Of a stretch of 64,000 bases of DNA, positions 35,587 through 48,160 are shown one piece after another. Location of the stretch: contig JAWWNJ010000161.1 in NCBI GenBank assembly GCA_037176885.1, positions 434,001-498,000 on the forward strand, in the 5' to 3' direction. The notes below the pieces were generated by a model. It made no database searches and was not told where the DNA came from. It worked only from the letters and a program-made list of their open reading frames with translations. Within the stretch, counting starts at the first letter, position 1; the number at the start of each line of letters is the position of its first letter. Position numbers and translations under genes: made by a program. This DNA comes from Favolaschia claudopus (Eukaryota > Basidiomycota > Agaricomycetes > Agaricales > Mycenaceae).

Positions 35587-37049
35587 AGGCAGGGAAAATC
35601 CAAGACGGAGGAACATAACGCTGTTCAAAGAAGGGAGCACTATGGGACGAAGCCGGTATTTATAAGTATTTCGGTTGCTACTTCTTTTCGTCGAGGCTCA
35701 CCATCGTAACGGTGTCAATCAATATCATGATCCATTGGGTGCATCTATCTGTCTGTTGAGTTTCCGCTGTGGGATGCGGAATGGCGTGAGGAATCATGTC
35801 GGAGAAAACCTTCCATACCATCTCGAAAGTCATAGAAGGAAGTCCTAGTCTTCCGTTTCGAGTTTATCAAGGGACTCCGCGCTCGCGCTGAGTTCATTAC
35901 ACTGGTTCGAACCCTCGTATAATTCTTACCCAATGGACTGGCCAGATGGGTGTGCGTCCAACCACGCGAAGCAGATAAAAGCTCGCTGTAATTTGTCCAA
36001 TCAGACACACCGAATTGACATGCTGAGAGAGGATGATTCGGAGAAGTGATGTACATGATCACTGAACCTGGCGGCGTGCAGTGGCGCCGGCAGGCAGACC
36101 CTCGGTGGATTCGAGGAGGCACGATGGGGGCGCAACTGAGTGAAATTTGAGCGGCGGAAGCTAGAGCACATGTAAGAGAAGGGAAAAAAATATCAGAGGG
36201 AAGAATTCGACGTACATATGGCCATTGAAGTTGGACTGCGAGAAAGGAGCGAGTCATTATGCGTTAGAACGATGGGTTACAACCCTGCGCAGGGTTTGGC
36301 TGTTTGTGAGAGGCGAGCTTATTAGGTCCGAGACGGCGAGGAACGCCTCGACAGTGGTGGTGGCGGGGAGATCTGTCAGATCGAGCAGCGCCGAGGGAAC
36401 GACAACGTGAGGAATTCCAGTCCGACGCCAGTGTGTCTAATGTCAGGAAACGAAAGGTGAGAAGGAATCAAATCATAAAGTTGAAGGAGCCTAGTCGTGT
36501 AGTAATATCGTTCTATGAGTACTAGGCAGAGCGGAGACACGTCGAGTCCATGGATGAGCGAATCGAAGGCAGGGAGTGGTGCGAGTTGCCGGAGGGAACC
36601 AAGGAGATGGCTAAGGTAGCGAAATGGACGCAGAAAGAAGATGAATGCTCTCACCGCAATCTCACCGTGACCCTCTGCCGCGTGCGTTCCATCCTTTCTG
36701 CGTCGACCCTCGAGCCCTTCCATCTGGCCAAATGTTATTCACTTAACATTGCGTTGTGCTGTCCGACGTTATAGCGCTACAGTTGTGTGACCGTCGCCGT
36801 TGTCGTCGTTGGGGGAAAACAAGAGAGTTGATGCCGTAACCCATCGGCATTTCGGGCCCGGGAACTCCCGGTACTCCTTGTCTTCTTCCTCCACCATCGT
36901 ACATTGCTCTCCGCTCTTTTGCCCCAAACGAGGCCAAAAGATCACGTCGGTTCCAAACCATGAACATCGCTTCTACTCCCACCTTCATGTCCACCAAGTC
37001 GACGCCGGCAGCGCCGGTCTTTCGAGGAATGAAATACTACACATGTAGT
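35587..37049. other. unresolved region with orphan exon-like frames
   Basis: On the minus strand near 36400-36260 a frame reads VVVPSALLDLTDLPATTTVEAFLAVSDLISSPLTNSQTLRR, which looks coding but could not be joined to neighbours. On the plus strand an ATG at 36960 opens MNIASTPTFMSTKSTPAAPVFRG and stops soon after, just before the duplicated promoter segment. These may be remnants of genes cut by the duplication. Confidence 0.3.
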
Positions 37050-37347
37050 AAGTAGTTCTCGTCCTCGGTGGCTCACAGAGTAGGCTCATCTGCCGCACCA
37101 TAAAAATTCACTGAATTTCTTCATACGAGTTGGTCCCCGCATCTTTCGCTCCACAGTCGGTACTGTAGGCGTGAAACAGTCATGCTTAACGCGGGACATT
37201 TTCGCGGAAGCGGGAGAAATGTCACTATCTGATTCGCTTTGAATGACGCGGCTCGCTGCAGAGTCCGTTGCACGCTCACATCCTTTCTGAGCGCGAAAAG
37301 TCCCCATTTAAGGACAGAATAGGCTTTACAGCCATCGACAACCCACC
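37050..37347 (+). promoter_or_regulatory. duplicated promoter segment (copy 2)
   Basis: Counterpart of 14550-14845. It includes GCGCGAAAAGTCCCCATTTAA about 30-50 bp before the ATG at 37348. Confidence 0.6.
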
Positions 37348-38407
37348 ATGGTGTCTCTCTCTGCACTTCTTGCACATGTGCTCGTCCTCTGCGTCCTCGG
37401 GGCTCAGGTGGGCCTCCCTCACTCTTTCTTTCAGTCCATTCTCTGAAACAAATCATTAACAACTGTTGGTTAAATGTAGGCCCAGCTTCCCGCGCGGAAC
37501 GTTGTCCGGATCGTCAGCGCTGTAGGCCTAGCGACTACTGCAGCGGCAGAGCCGGACGTGCACGATTTTGCCGGATGCCTTCGTGGTGATCTGAGCAGTA
37601 ATGAAGGAGTATCGGTCTTCACAGACCCGACCCCTGTCTTCAATCTCGACCAGTACGAATCGTACTTGGTACCTTAGCTTCTTTGTTCCGATATCATTTG
37701 TCGCTGATTTTACGATGTATCACTTTCACAGTGGTATGTCTATCAGGACCGGGACCCAGCGACCGATGCCGAACTGTATCGTTTGTATTTCGCTCCGACA
37801 TTGAACGAAACCGCCTTATTCGGGCATTTTGATGATAATCCTGTGAGCCATGATTTTCAAGCATTGAGATCCACGCATCTCAATGCTTACTTCCACTATC
37901 TCACTACCATAGAAGTCGCCATTAGTATCCATCCCTGTTAATAGCAATCTGCCTACCATCTCTCCGACGACCTTCACATGGAACATCACTCTCACGGAGT
38001 TCCACTCCTATCCGCCTTTTGGCTTGCCGGGACGGTATTATCAGGTATTTGCGCTTCTTCCTGGTTTCCTTTCCAACAATCTGAGTTTTCTACACGGCCA
38101 TGTAGATCCGCAGCAGCATAAATAACAACATGGTGCTCACACTTCTTCAAAACGAATCCCGGGTACGTATTACAATGTCTCCTTCCGCGCTGTACTCTTT
38201 CGAACGAGGACTTTGCTGATGGTGAAATAACTCTGAAGGTTGCTCTTGCGCCGCTCGTCGAGCCGTTCACTAAAGCAGATGTGGATTTGGACTTTTGAGC
38301 CCTATCTATGCACGGAGAACCCAGCTGAAGCTGCCGGGGTTGCGCATGAATACGCCCTCTCTGAAAGGAAGAACATTATACGGGATGAAGGCGAGGTTAC
38401 AGCCTAG
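37348..38407 (+). CDS. secreted protein, copy 2; C terminus frameshifted
   Basis: Exons 37348-37407, 37480-37668, 37732-37842, 37913-38044, 38106-38162 and from 38239 are in frame. The signal peptide is MVSLSALLAHVLVLCVLGAQ. Then come VHDFAGCLRGDLSSNEGVSVFTDP, WYVYQDRDPATDAELYRLYFAPTLNETALFG, TFTWNITLTEFHSYPPFG and MVLTLLQNESR. In the last exon two bases are missing near 38272-38277 relative to copy 1, so translation stops at 38298 (202 aa). The other frame stays open to TAG at 38405-38407 and still encodes residues like those of copy 1 (MWIWTFEPYLCTENPAEAAGVA). Either a recent frameshift or an assembly error. The family is unknown; only these two copies were found here. Confidence 0.6.
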
Positions 38408-39367
38408 GTAGTTTCGGATTTGCGGAATTTTTTCTCTCGACGATCGCGGGCACTTCGTGTTCCTTTAGACGATTGTCTGACTTTTCCAATCAAGTACTGC
38501 TGCGTTGGTTTCTTTTTCATAGATACGTAGGAGACTCTGATTTGTAGATTTCTGTGAAATCGGACGGATTATCTATTATATTATACAGTGGGTTGAATGA
38601 GAAGGCCCGAAGCAGGCTACATCGTGCGGCGAAAAGAGTGAAGAAGAGCAGGAGGTCCTAGCAAGCGGCTAAATCAAGTAGCCTATAGGAAGTTGCGAGT
38701 CACTGCAACAAGTCAAAGTGGCCGGCAGGACCCAGTCCAAGAGAAGGTGCAGCGATGAGTGGATAGAAAATCAGGGAGTAGACTGATGTGCAAGAAAACA
38801 GAACACTTAAGATCTTTCCTACCGCCTCCATTCTCTCCTCGTTCTCTAACATCTGCTGCCTTTGGACATGGTCGTCGAAACTGTTGCGAGGGCTACGAGT
38901 CAGCTCCGCAAGTGATCTCACGCTGAGTAGATTCAACCAAGACGATGACAGAAGGAGGGACAAACGAAGTACTGCAAGGCAATCAGTGCTCGGGGAAGAT
39001 TTCGTCTCAGGCTTAGTTGCCTATTTTAGACTCCTGGGCGAATGTCAAGGGCGAGGAAACAACCGGGAGAGCGAGCGAAGAATGGAGGAGAGGTAACGAG
39101 CCACAGAATCACAATGGAATTGATCAAGAACACGACATGAAGAATGTATAGATAATTGCGGGGTATCGAATATGTAATAGTGCATGCAGTAGATACAGTA
39201 GTGATAAGAAGAGACCAACCCGCAAAGGGCGATACGTAGAAATATATACACGAATGCGTATGTCGAGAGATCTGAGGCAAAAAGGAGAGAGATGGAAGAA
39301 AGAAACGAGAGAGAGGTAACCGAGAGAATATCGAAATATACGAAAATAGACGCACGAGGACGTACAT
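38408..39367. other. intergenic with one orphan exon-like frame
   Basis: The start is the duplicated 3' flank of the secreted gene. On the minus strand about 38927-38830 an exon-like frame bounded by CAG and GTAGGA reads RSLAELTRSPRNSFDDHVQRQQMLENEERMEA. It looks coding but could not be extended. It may be the last piece of a lost gene. Confidence 0.3.
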
Positions 39368-42300
39368 TCAGTCCTCGGTGAGGATACCACGGACCCCACC
39401 GCTTTGCGTCCTTCCACCGTCTCGCGCCCGCGCAGTATGCATCCGCTGCCCACCCGCTCCCGCTCCCGTCGCCGCAGCCCCCGTCGCCCTGGGCGAAACC
39501 GTAATCATCCTCTCCCGCTCCCGCTCCCTCTCCCTAGGCGACGGCGGCCCCGACGCCTCCCCAGACGACACCGGAAACGGATAATGCACGCTCGGCACGG
39601 GCACAGGCTGCGTCTTCTTGCTCGAGCCGCTCCCACTGCTCTTGTTCTTGCTTTTACTCTTCGTCTTCGTCCTATCCTTATCTTTCTCCCTCTCCCGATC
39701 CTTATCCTTCGAAGACTTCTTCACAGCAGGCGCAGGCACAGGCGAAGGGACCACGGGATCGATCCAATCATCCTCGATATCGACCTCCCCACCAGCATCG
39801 ACAAACTCGTCGTCCCCAGCTTCCTCGTCTTCGAGCTCCGCGTACACCTCGCCCACAGTCTTCCCCTTCTCCCGCGCAGGCGCACCATCCCCCAAATCAA
39901 AGCGCGCGTTAGGGAGCGGCGTGATAGGCGCCACGGGGTCCTCCTCCGTGTCCACCTCCTCGCTGCGGCTGCTACTCGTCGACGCGGAGTGGATTGTCGA
40001 CTTCGAGTCGTGGTGCGAGTGTGTATGCGAGAACGTCGATGATGGAGGGCTGGATACGCTGGAAGACGGGGCATGCGACGTGGTCGAGATATCCCCATCG
40101 TCCTCGCCCTCGACCTCCTCCGGATCGGAGATGCTTTCCAGCCCCATATCATCGTCATCCTCCACCCCAGGCCACGTCGGCGGCTCGTCCTGAATCGCAA
40201 ATATCGTCCGCGGCAGCTGCAAAGACATTTCATCAGCACGACGGTCGCAAAGAACGGAAGAAGTCAAAACACGCTTACCTCCTTAACCCTCCTCCTCAAA
40301 TCCACCCACTCCGCCTCATCCCTCACCACAAACCCCAGCAACATACTCGGATCGAGCCCACTCAACGGCATCTTCCTCACTTTCTCGCAATGGAACGTCT
40401 GCAGCTCCGCCGCCGAATACGCTCGCACCCAATACGCCTCCTCCGCGTCGCTCATCCGCCCGCCCGCCGGCGCCCTCCCTGCGCAAGCACCTTCCTTATC
40501 CTCGTGCTCGTCGTGCTCAGCAGGCGACCGCACAATCACAAGCTCATCCTCCGTCATCGGCGTCTGCCCCCGTCCACTCCCACTCCCGCTCGTCCCAAAA
40601 TCAGGGCTAAGCGACCCCCCGCGCGCGCTCGCGAAGCTCCCGTACGCAGAGTCCGGGCTCATCGACCCACCGCGGGCGAAGCTGTGCCCGTGTCCGTGCT
40701 GCGACGAGTCGGGACTCGTCGACCCGCCGCGAGCGTAGGCAGCAGCTTCGGGGCTCAACGAGCGCCGTCCGTGGTCGTGGTGTGCATGCCCGTGTTGGAG
40801 CGGTGGCTCCCCGACGAACGGCTTCAGCGGAACCGACGGTCTTGAGTGGTGCGGGTCGAGGTAGAATAGACCGTCGCCCTGCACGCCAATGAAGTAGTAC
40901 GACGACGAGGGTCGTCCGCCTGCGATGCCCACGGATTGGGGGAAGGTGTATAAACGCTGCGGTAGGGTACCGTCAGCCTCTGTGTCTATGCTTCAATGAC
41001 AAGTAAAATCGAAGCCCACCTTGATCGTCTCATAATACACAGGATTCACACCATCCAAACCCAGCCTCATCCCCAGCAGCAGCAACACAGGTCGGTCCCC
41101 CCACCGTCGCTCCTTCTGCTTCGTCGTCAACCCATGTCCATGTCCAGACGACGAGCTCCGCGACGACGAAATCGACCCCGACGCAGACGAGGGCACCGAA
41201 GACGGGTGCAGCGGCAGCGGCGAATGCGAAGCTGCAAACACATCCGTCTGATACATCGTCCCATCGATCCCGACCGAGACGCCGAGACCGCATGCGGGGA
41301 AGCCGTCCACCAGCATCCTAAAGTACGAGAAAAGCATTAGCTATATATAGCGAAGATAGATAGCGACGGGCAACGCACCGAACAGCACTCGCCGCCGCCG
41401 CAGGCCCAAACCACATCCCGACATCCTTGCCGGCAGCTTTCCCCGCCAACGCCATGCGATGGACCCCGAACGGCGCGGCAGGCGCGTCGAGGAACCACGA
41501 GACGAGGCGCGCGTGGTGGGCGTGCGCAGTGCGGTTGGGGGGTGGGAATGGGGGTGGTGTCGTGGGTTGGAGGGGAGGTTCTGGAGAGAAATGAATGAGT
41601 ACGAGTGTACGAGCCAAGTGGAAACGGAGGAAGAACGAAACGAAAGAGGTATCTAGGGAACGCGGGGGAGGCAATAATAGAAGAGTAGGGTAGAAAGAAA
41701 GTCCCTTTGAAGAGTTATACGAAAAAAACACGCGATGGGTCGAGAGGACCACCTCCACGTCCTCCGCACAGTCGCTTCCACCAGAACACCACCCTCGATC
41801 TCATGACCGCCTCCCGCACCCGCAGCGCCCATCGCGAACCACCCACACGCGCTCCCAAAAAATCCCAAAGAGGATACAGCGTGGCTGTGCGACCCTCGAG
41901 GAGGAAGGAAAAGGAAAACGCAGGATGTAGACAGAGAACGCGTTTGGGGGAGCCAGATGAGAACCGTAGGGTGTGAAGTGCAAGTAGAATGAAAATGAAA
42001 AGGTGGAGGTAAAGCAAACGAGACGAAACGGAGGGGAAAACGTCATCCGCTCGAATCATTCCCCTTCAAGAGAAAATCCCAAACCGCAGAAAAAGGGACA
42101 AATCCACTCACCTCCAACCCTCCCCAACGCCACCGCCAACAAACTCTGGCTCGTCCGCAACATACACCCCCACCCCGTATCCGACGTCCATCCTTTCGTG
42201 CCCCCGAGCGGCCACCATTTCTTTTTCGTGGAGGAGGAGGTGGTCGAAGTGTTTATTGAGGTGGTGGAAACGTCTGGTTAGGTTTATGTTAGTAACGGGG

Positions 42301-44970
42301 GAAGGGAGGAGAAAGAAGAAAAAAGAAGGAAAGAGGAAAGAGGAAGGCTGAACGATGAACGATGAAGAAGCAAGAGAGAATCGACGAAACGAGCGAGAAA
42401 ACGAGGGACGAGACGTCGAGAGAAACAAAAAGAAGAGAGAAGAAGAGTGTGGCGGGCGAAAAATAAGGGTGAACGGGAGAGTATCGACGAAACGAGTGAC
42501 GAGACGGCGAAAGCAAGAAACAAAGAAAGAAGAAAGAAGCAAATAAAAAAAGCGAGGAAATCGCACTCACCACTAACACTCGCACCCCGTCCCCTCCCCC
42601 CTTGTCCTCCACCTCCTTGTCGTGACGACGACCCCCCGCTACTACTCCAATCACTCACACTCCCCGCCCCGCTCGTCCCACTTATACTCGCCCGCATCCC
42701 CGACGCACCCAAAATCGTACTCGGCGCTGCACTCCCACTCGCACTTCCCCCGCCGCTCATACTCGTACTCGCATCTAACCCATACGGAGACGAATACCCC
42801 ACACCCAAGAGAGGAGGCCCCAGCGCACCAACCCCTTCGAGATCGCGAATCGGCTCAAACCCCGCACGATACGTGCACCACACGTGTGCGTAGAAGAGGG
42901 CGAAGAAGGCGGCGGGCCAGGGGCCTGGGTCGGGGGTTGTGAAGTCGAGGAGGTATGAAGACGTTGACGGGGATGTAGAAAAGGTGGAGGGGGACATAGC
43001 AGAAAAGGAGGGGGCGTCCACGTCGTGCACCCGCGAGACCGCAGATGAAGGGGGGTGCGAGGTAACAAACGCAGACGCAGATGCAGGCGGCATCGGTGAC
43101 GACGAAGCCAACGCAGACGACGCCGAGCCACCACCCGCAGTCGAAGGCCTCCCCGAGGCGCTCCTCTTCTTCTTCTCCGTCGTCGTCCCCGCGTCCGCCT
43201 TCGCTCCATGCCCGTGGTGTCCGAGATGGAGGTGATGGTGTTTCTTCTCTTTCTCCTTGTCTTTCTCTTTCGTGTCCCTCTTCTCGCCCTTCTCCCCCCG
43301 CTTATCCTTCTCCTTCTCCCCACCCACACCCGCAGCATGCCTCTCTGTCTCCGTACCCGCGTTCTTGTCATTCGCATGCCCACCGCTCGCATGACCCCCA
43401 CTCGCACCCCCCGCAACCCTCTCCTCATCCCCAACCCCCCACCCCTCCACCCGGACCCCACACACCCAAATCTCCTCCGCGCTCCGATCCGGCACCGCGT
43501 CCCCATCCAACAAATACCTCACCGCTTTATCCAGCAGGCCCCCTCCCCCGCCCACCTTCGTTTTTGGGGAGCCGACTTTTTCATCCTTCTTCCCACCACC
43601 TCCAGAATGGGGGTGTGACGAGGACGAAGACGAATGAGGGTGAGAGGAAGACGAAGAAGAAGGCTGACTCGACCGACTCCGCCCAAGCACCCCCGCCGCC
43701 CCGCCCACGTTCGCCAAGCTCCCGCTAATCGTCGCAGCAATGCTGAGATCGGACGTACTCCCCCCTGCGAGATGCGCGAACCACCCGCTTAGACGCGTAG
43801 TGAGTGCGCCGTCGCCTGCGAGGCGGCTGGGGGAGCGCGGGGCGAGGAGCTGCATATTGTGAGTGTTGGATGAGGAGGAGGAAGAGGGGATGGGGACAGG
43901 CGTGCTGTGCGCTGTGGCGTCATGCGAAGAAGACGAATTGGTGGACGAAGAGAAGTGTCGTTCTGAGCGAGTGCGCGGGCGGGGGCGGGCGGTGCCGTAG
44001 GGGTAGGACGTCGGCGGTGGCGGGTGCGGCTGGTGGGAGGCCGAGAATTCCGACGATGTAGGCGAGGCGACGTCTCCTCCGTCTCCGTCCTCGCCGTCTC
44101 TCTCCCCGCCTATCTCGTCCTCCTCCTCCATAGCGAGCAAAAGCTCCTCCGCGCTCGGCTCGCGACGTTCTGCTTCTCTTATACGCTGACGTTCACGCTC
44201 TTTCTCTCTATCTTTATCCCGACCCAAACCCAAGAAACGCGTGGCGCTGCGTCTCCCTGACGTCGAATGCGTGGAGGACGACAGGGCACCGTGGGCGACG
44301 GAGGACGACGACGAGGAGGCGGCGCTGCCCGGGCGGTCGATGGAGAGGGATTTGGAGCGGTCGCGGTTGATGGTGATGGGGGATTGGAGGAAGCGGGGGA
44401 GTTTGGAGGAGGAGGTCGACGAGGAGGTAGACAGGGTCGGCGACGTCGGTGGGGGAGACGACGAGGAGAGTGCGGAAGGTGTGGGGGTCGGGGTGGGTGA
44501 GGCTTTGACTGTGCCTGCAGCGGATGTCGACGCGGAGGAGGAAGACTGACGACTCGAAGCGACGATACGAGATTTAGTGGTGCCAGTACCGCCATTGCTA
44601 GACGTATTCCCAGTAGACGGAGGCATAGCAGTCCTAGTCGTAGTCTCCCCAGTCAAAGCAATATACTCCTCCAAGTCGATGTCGTCGTGCAATCCGATAC
44701 GGCGATGTCGATGCGGATGTCGATAAAGATTCCGCGCGATACGAAGCCGACGCCACCACCGACGGACAGCGTTGACTAGACTGGTAAACAACGCCGTTGT
44801 GAGTACACTAATGAATGAAAGAAAGAGGAGGACTGACGGCCTGCGCGAGACGTGCTTGCGCTGCTGCTAGATCACCGGAGTGGGTAAAGGCGTGGCTTGT
44901 TGCTTGTCCTTGTTAGTCTGCGTCCTCCTCTCGGCTATCGGGCCGACGACTCTTTCTTGCTTACCGCCAT
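39368..44970 (-). CDS. ATG4: cysteine protease ATG4 (autophagy), unusually long
   Basis: ATG4 trims Atg8 for lipidation and later releases it from membranes. Catalytic parts seen: [20 protein letters not shown] (nucleophile Cys), [75 protein letters not shown] (Asp and His), [26 protein letters not shown] and the C-terminal [12 protein letters not shown]. Firm exons: from about 44778 to 42571, 42273-42112, 41580-41379, 41317-41020, 40956-40279 and 40216-39368. The N-terminal about 700 residues and the tail are Ser/Pro/Asp-rich and disordered; long ATG4 forms are known in basidiomycetes. Uncertain: the first exons (an ATG followed by GTAAGC at 44970 is the likeliest start) and whether an exon lies within 41581-42111. 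Confidence 0.85.
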
Positions 44971-45818
44971 CGTCGATACTCGCTTCAAGCTGCGTCTGTC
45001 TGGCTAGCGAACGGTGAAAGACGAAACGAGCTTGAAACAGAAGGGAGATGTGATCGATCGAAGACTGTGCGCAAGAAAAGACCTCGAAACGTGCTTTTCA
45101 TGAACAGCAGTGACTCGGACCTTTTTTCTGAGCTCTTCACGCGTGTCACACTTTGAAAGGCATCTACTACGGCGACTCCCTGCTCTGCCGCGTCTTCTCG
45201 CTGCAGGGTTCTGTTCTGATTCGATTTTACTGCTGATTCTGGCGCCGATCTTTGCCTGTTCTTGAATCTTGGCTAAACTCGGGATCCTAAGTATTCTCAA
45301 ACATGACACGTTGTCCGCACACTCCCGTCGTTACCGCGCTCTTCATGAACCTCGCATCTCGTCTCCCCGGAAACGTTCAATCTCCGTCCTCGACCTTTTG
45401 TCTTTCAAGTTCTGTTGAAACGCTGAATCGATTCAATCTGCTTATACCTCACACTCGGTACCGATTCGACGGCGATTTCCGTGCGCCTACCCATGTCACC
45501 TCTAGCCGCGATTCTGTGATACTTCCTGCGTCCGTCTGCTGACATATCAACGTAAATTCTTACTAGTACTGTCCTCTTCTCGCTGTCGGTCTCGTGTCTG
45601 TCATCCGCAATATCTCGACTCCAAGCGCGATGTCTCTTTCTTACATCCCAATCATTCATACCAATTCCTCGTCATTGTCTTTTGTCATCGACATCGAATA
45701 CTCGATTCGTTTCAACGCCCCTACTCTCCCTCTGACGCCCTGAAACCCGAGCCTCCATGCCAACAACAATTAACTATAATCCCGTTCCTCCTTTCCAATT
45801 GCAAATTAAACTCACCTC
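44971..45818. other. divergent intergenic region
   Basis: Upstream of ATG4. A plus-strand frame at 45303-45542 (79 aa) is open but unrecognised. The rest is probably promoter and leader sequence. Confidence 0.35.
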
Positions 45819-46142
45819 ATGTTTCCCGCGTTCCCTCGTGTCCTTCTTCCCAGGTCTTCTCTTCGACATTACCGCCGGCTCTCCACATTCTGCGATTCTG
45901 CCCATCAGGTTAGCAGCGGTATCCCGAAAGCAGTAACGGCTCCGGCGTCTAAGGTGATTCACTTTGCCGTCGAGTATACTCTATATGTGTTTCCCGTTCA
46001 ACTGCTGATATTGCTTCCTCCTAGGTACATATCGGCGCGTCGATCGACATGGAAAAACCACATGTAAGTAAACAAGCCAGATGTCGTTCGTATTGCTCCT
46101 TCACAGGTATCCGCGCGTCGATCGACATCGAAACAACACATG
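45819..46142 (+). CDS. possible small spliced gene with presequence-like N terminus
   Basis: An ATG at 45819 opens MFPAFPRVLLPRSSLRHYRRL, which is Arg-rich and lacks acidic residues, like a mitochondrial presequence. The frame continues to PAVTAPASK-like residues and a GTGATT donor at 45954. Next are two similar short exon-like blocks, each flanked by AG and GTAAG: about 46025-46063 and about 46108-46142. They share CGCGTCGATCGACAT. Joining them in frame is possible only for the first. No homology is recognised, so this is weak. Confidence 0.3.
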
Positions 46143-46699
46143 TAAGAACATAAATCAAATGTCTTCAATTTGAATTCAGAGTCCGCTGTTATTTAATCAA
46201 TTCAGACACAGCTCAAACTATCTATTCGCCGAACGGCTTTGGGTGAGTAAGTTTCCGGCCAGGAACTCGATACCTCTCCTCTGATTTTTCCGAACGCTCT
46301 GATTCTCCAAAGGGAACATAACCGACAAAGCAAGATCAAGCGTCTCCAATGCAACTCCGCAAGCAACACTCGTCCGATTCAAATCACGTTCACTCACCAG
46401 GAGGAAATACACAAAATTCCAACAACAGATTCAAACTCTACATTCCACAAGCACCAACAACCCCAACATGTACACAAGAAATTCAATTGCGCCGTCGTCG
46501 CTCTTCTGCTCGGTCTTCGCTTACAACATACATACCGACAAAACGTTACATCTAGGGCTTTCAAAACTCAGATCCAAGTTGCTTAAACATATATACAACG
46601 GGGGTTTCGAAGGCATAACGAGCAAGTCAGATGTTGTGAGTTCTCAAAGCCTTGCCGGCGGAAAACAAAGATATCTGAAAACGTAGTAGCAAAAAAATC

Positions 46700-47500
46700 A
46701 TACTATCAATTCATGCTATGCACCACAGAGGGATTGAACCTCTCGCTCCCGCGATTCCGATGAAGATTGAGAGCTCAGTTTAATGGCAGAGTGAAAGAGT
46801 TATACACCGAGACGCGTCGGAAACAGATGGTCCTCGACTTGATTAAGTAGGTTGGATTTCTAGACAACGACGAGAACGAGTAAATGAGTCAGATCTTGGG
46901 CGAATAGTTAGAACGTTGCCGCGGAAAAGGGGATTTCGGGCCAAGCAAAAGAAAAAACCATGAATCAATTCCTCTTATGCAGCTGAGAGGAATCGAACCT
47001 CTCAGTCTCTCGATTACTCTTAGGCGCTCAGTTCAATGAGCGAGCGAATCAGTCGGAAACGGTACACCGAGGCGCATCGGGAACAGGTGCTCTTCAGCTT
47101 GGTTGAGTAGCTTGCATTTCCTGATAACAATAAGAAATGTGTAACTGAGTCGGATGTTGACCGAATACTTCGGACGTTACCGCGAAAAATAAAGATAAGT
47201 ACCCTGAGAACGGACTGAGAAAAAAATGGTTGAGGCAATCCATGCTATGCAGCCCAGAGGAATCGAACCCCTCGTTCTCTCTATTACAATGAAGAGCTCA
47301 GCTTAATGACGGGCTGAATAAATGACATTCGTACACCGAAGCGCATACAGAACAGGTTGTCTTTGAGTCGATTAAGTTTGTAGATTGAATTTTCAGATAA
47401 CGCCGAGAAAGGACAGTCGAGACCTCGAATTGTTTCAAGCTCACAGAGCGCGATGAACCCGCAAATCGATATTAGCAATCAACAGGTCAATCGTGAAAAC
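46700..47500 (-). repeat. diverged tandem repeat, about 265-bp unit, with tRNA-like T-arms
   Basis: Three units starting near 46711, 46976 and 47240. Each contains, on the minus strand, a T-arm-like hairpin with a B-box-like core (GAGAGGTTCGATTCCTCTC and variants) ending in GCTGCAT or GGTGCAT. Upstream is a D-arm-like hairpin (GCTCATTGAACTGAGC in the second unit). Further shared words follow on the plus strand (TACACCGARRCGCATC). No matching 5' acceptor strand is found, so these are not complete tRNA genes. Confidence 0.6.
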
Positions 47501-48084
47501 GCACCAAGACTCTGGAAGAGGGAATTGCGGCACAAAGTATTGAAGCTCCTGCGCAGTGAGGTTTAGTCGTTGCAAAACGGAGAGAAGAGACTGATAGGGC
47601 CCACTGAGGGACATACGGAGAGAGTTCTCGCCTTGAATTCTTCACAAATTCAATGAGGGATCGAAATTTGAATTCGTCATCTATACGAGACGATCAAAGC
47701 TGGCAAAAAACTCGCCCAGCTTGGCTAGTCAAACCCTGCCTTGGGCGTATATCCCAAGTGTCGCAGAGCAGAGTTATCTAGGTTTTCGCCGGGTGCCTAA
47801 GGAATCCGGCGATTTCCAGCCAAAGCAGTCGATTATTGACTGCGCGAAAATCAGTACTGCGAGCAAAGAGAAATAAAGAAATTCAGAAAGTCTTACCTGG
47901 TCAGTGGAAATGAGGAGTAGATTCATATGATTGATTGTCCGCCGGGTGGCAAGTTTGGCCTCATACGAGTTCTTCTGCCAACAAGAACGGATTCAAAGTG
48001 TCTGATACATCATGTTAGATCCACACGCAACCAGCTGCGGAGTTGTGGATTTAAATAAAAAGCTAGGAATTTTGAGAACTATCC

Positions 48085-48160
48085 GCGGGGCTTGGGGAAT
48101 CGAACCCCATCTGATAACACTAGTGCGGTGAGGACATATATCACGTCGGCCTATACCCCG
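48085..48160 (-). ncRNA. tRNA-like sequence, probably a pseudogene
   Basis: The minus strand reads CGGGGT ... GGGGTTCGATTCCCC AAGCCCCG over about 75 nt: an acceptor-like stem, a perfect T-arm and a possible arm GACGT..ATGTC. The A-box region and a clear anticodon arm are missing. Not a convincing functional tRNA. Confidence 0.3.

Noticed and set aside
36828..36975. Promoter duplication between 32617-32840 and 36828-36975
   Set aside because: Both contain TGATGCCGTAAC and an ATGAACATYG start context, but the similarity in between is too weak by eye to claim a duplication.
39404..40845. Several long plus-strand frames opposite ATG4
   Set aside because: Arg/Pro-rich shadows of GC-rich codons on the minus strand; no start context or splice structure of their own.
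42284..44791. Single 835-aa frame with a start at 44791
   Set aside because: The first codon there is TTG, not ATG, and the last part of the frame is intron; the real ATG4 start must lie upstream.
46700..47370. Functional tRNA genes
   Set aside because: T-arm and a D-arm-like hairpin are present, but no complementary acceptor strands and no clear anticodon arm were found.
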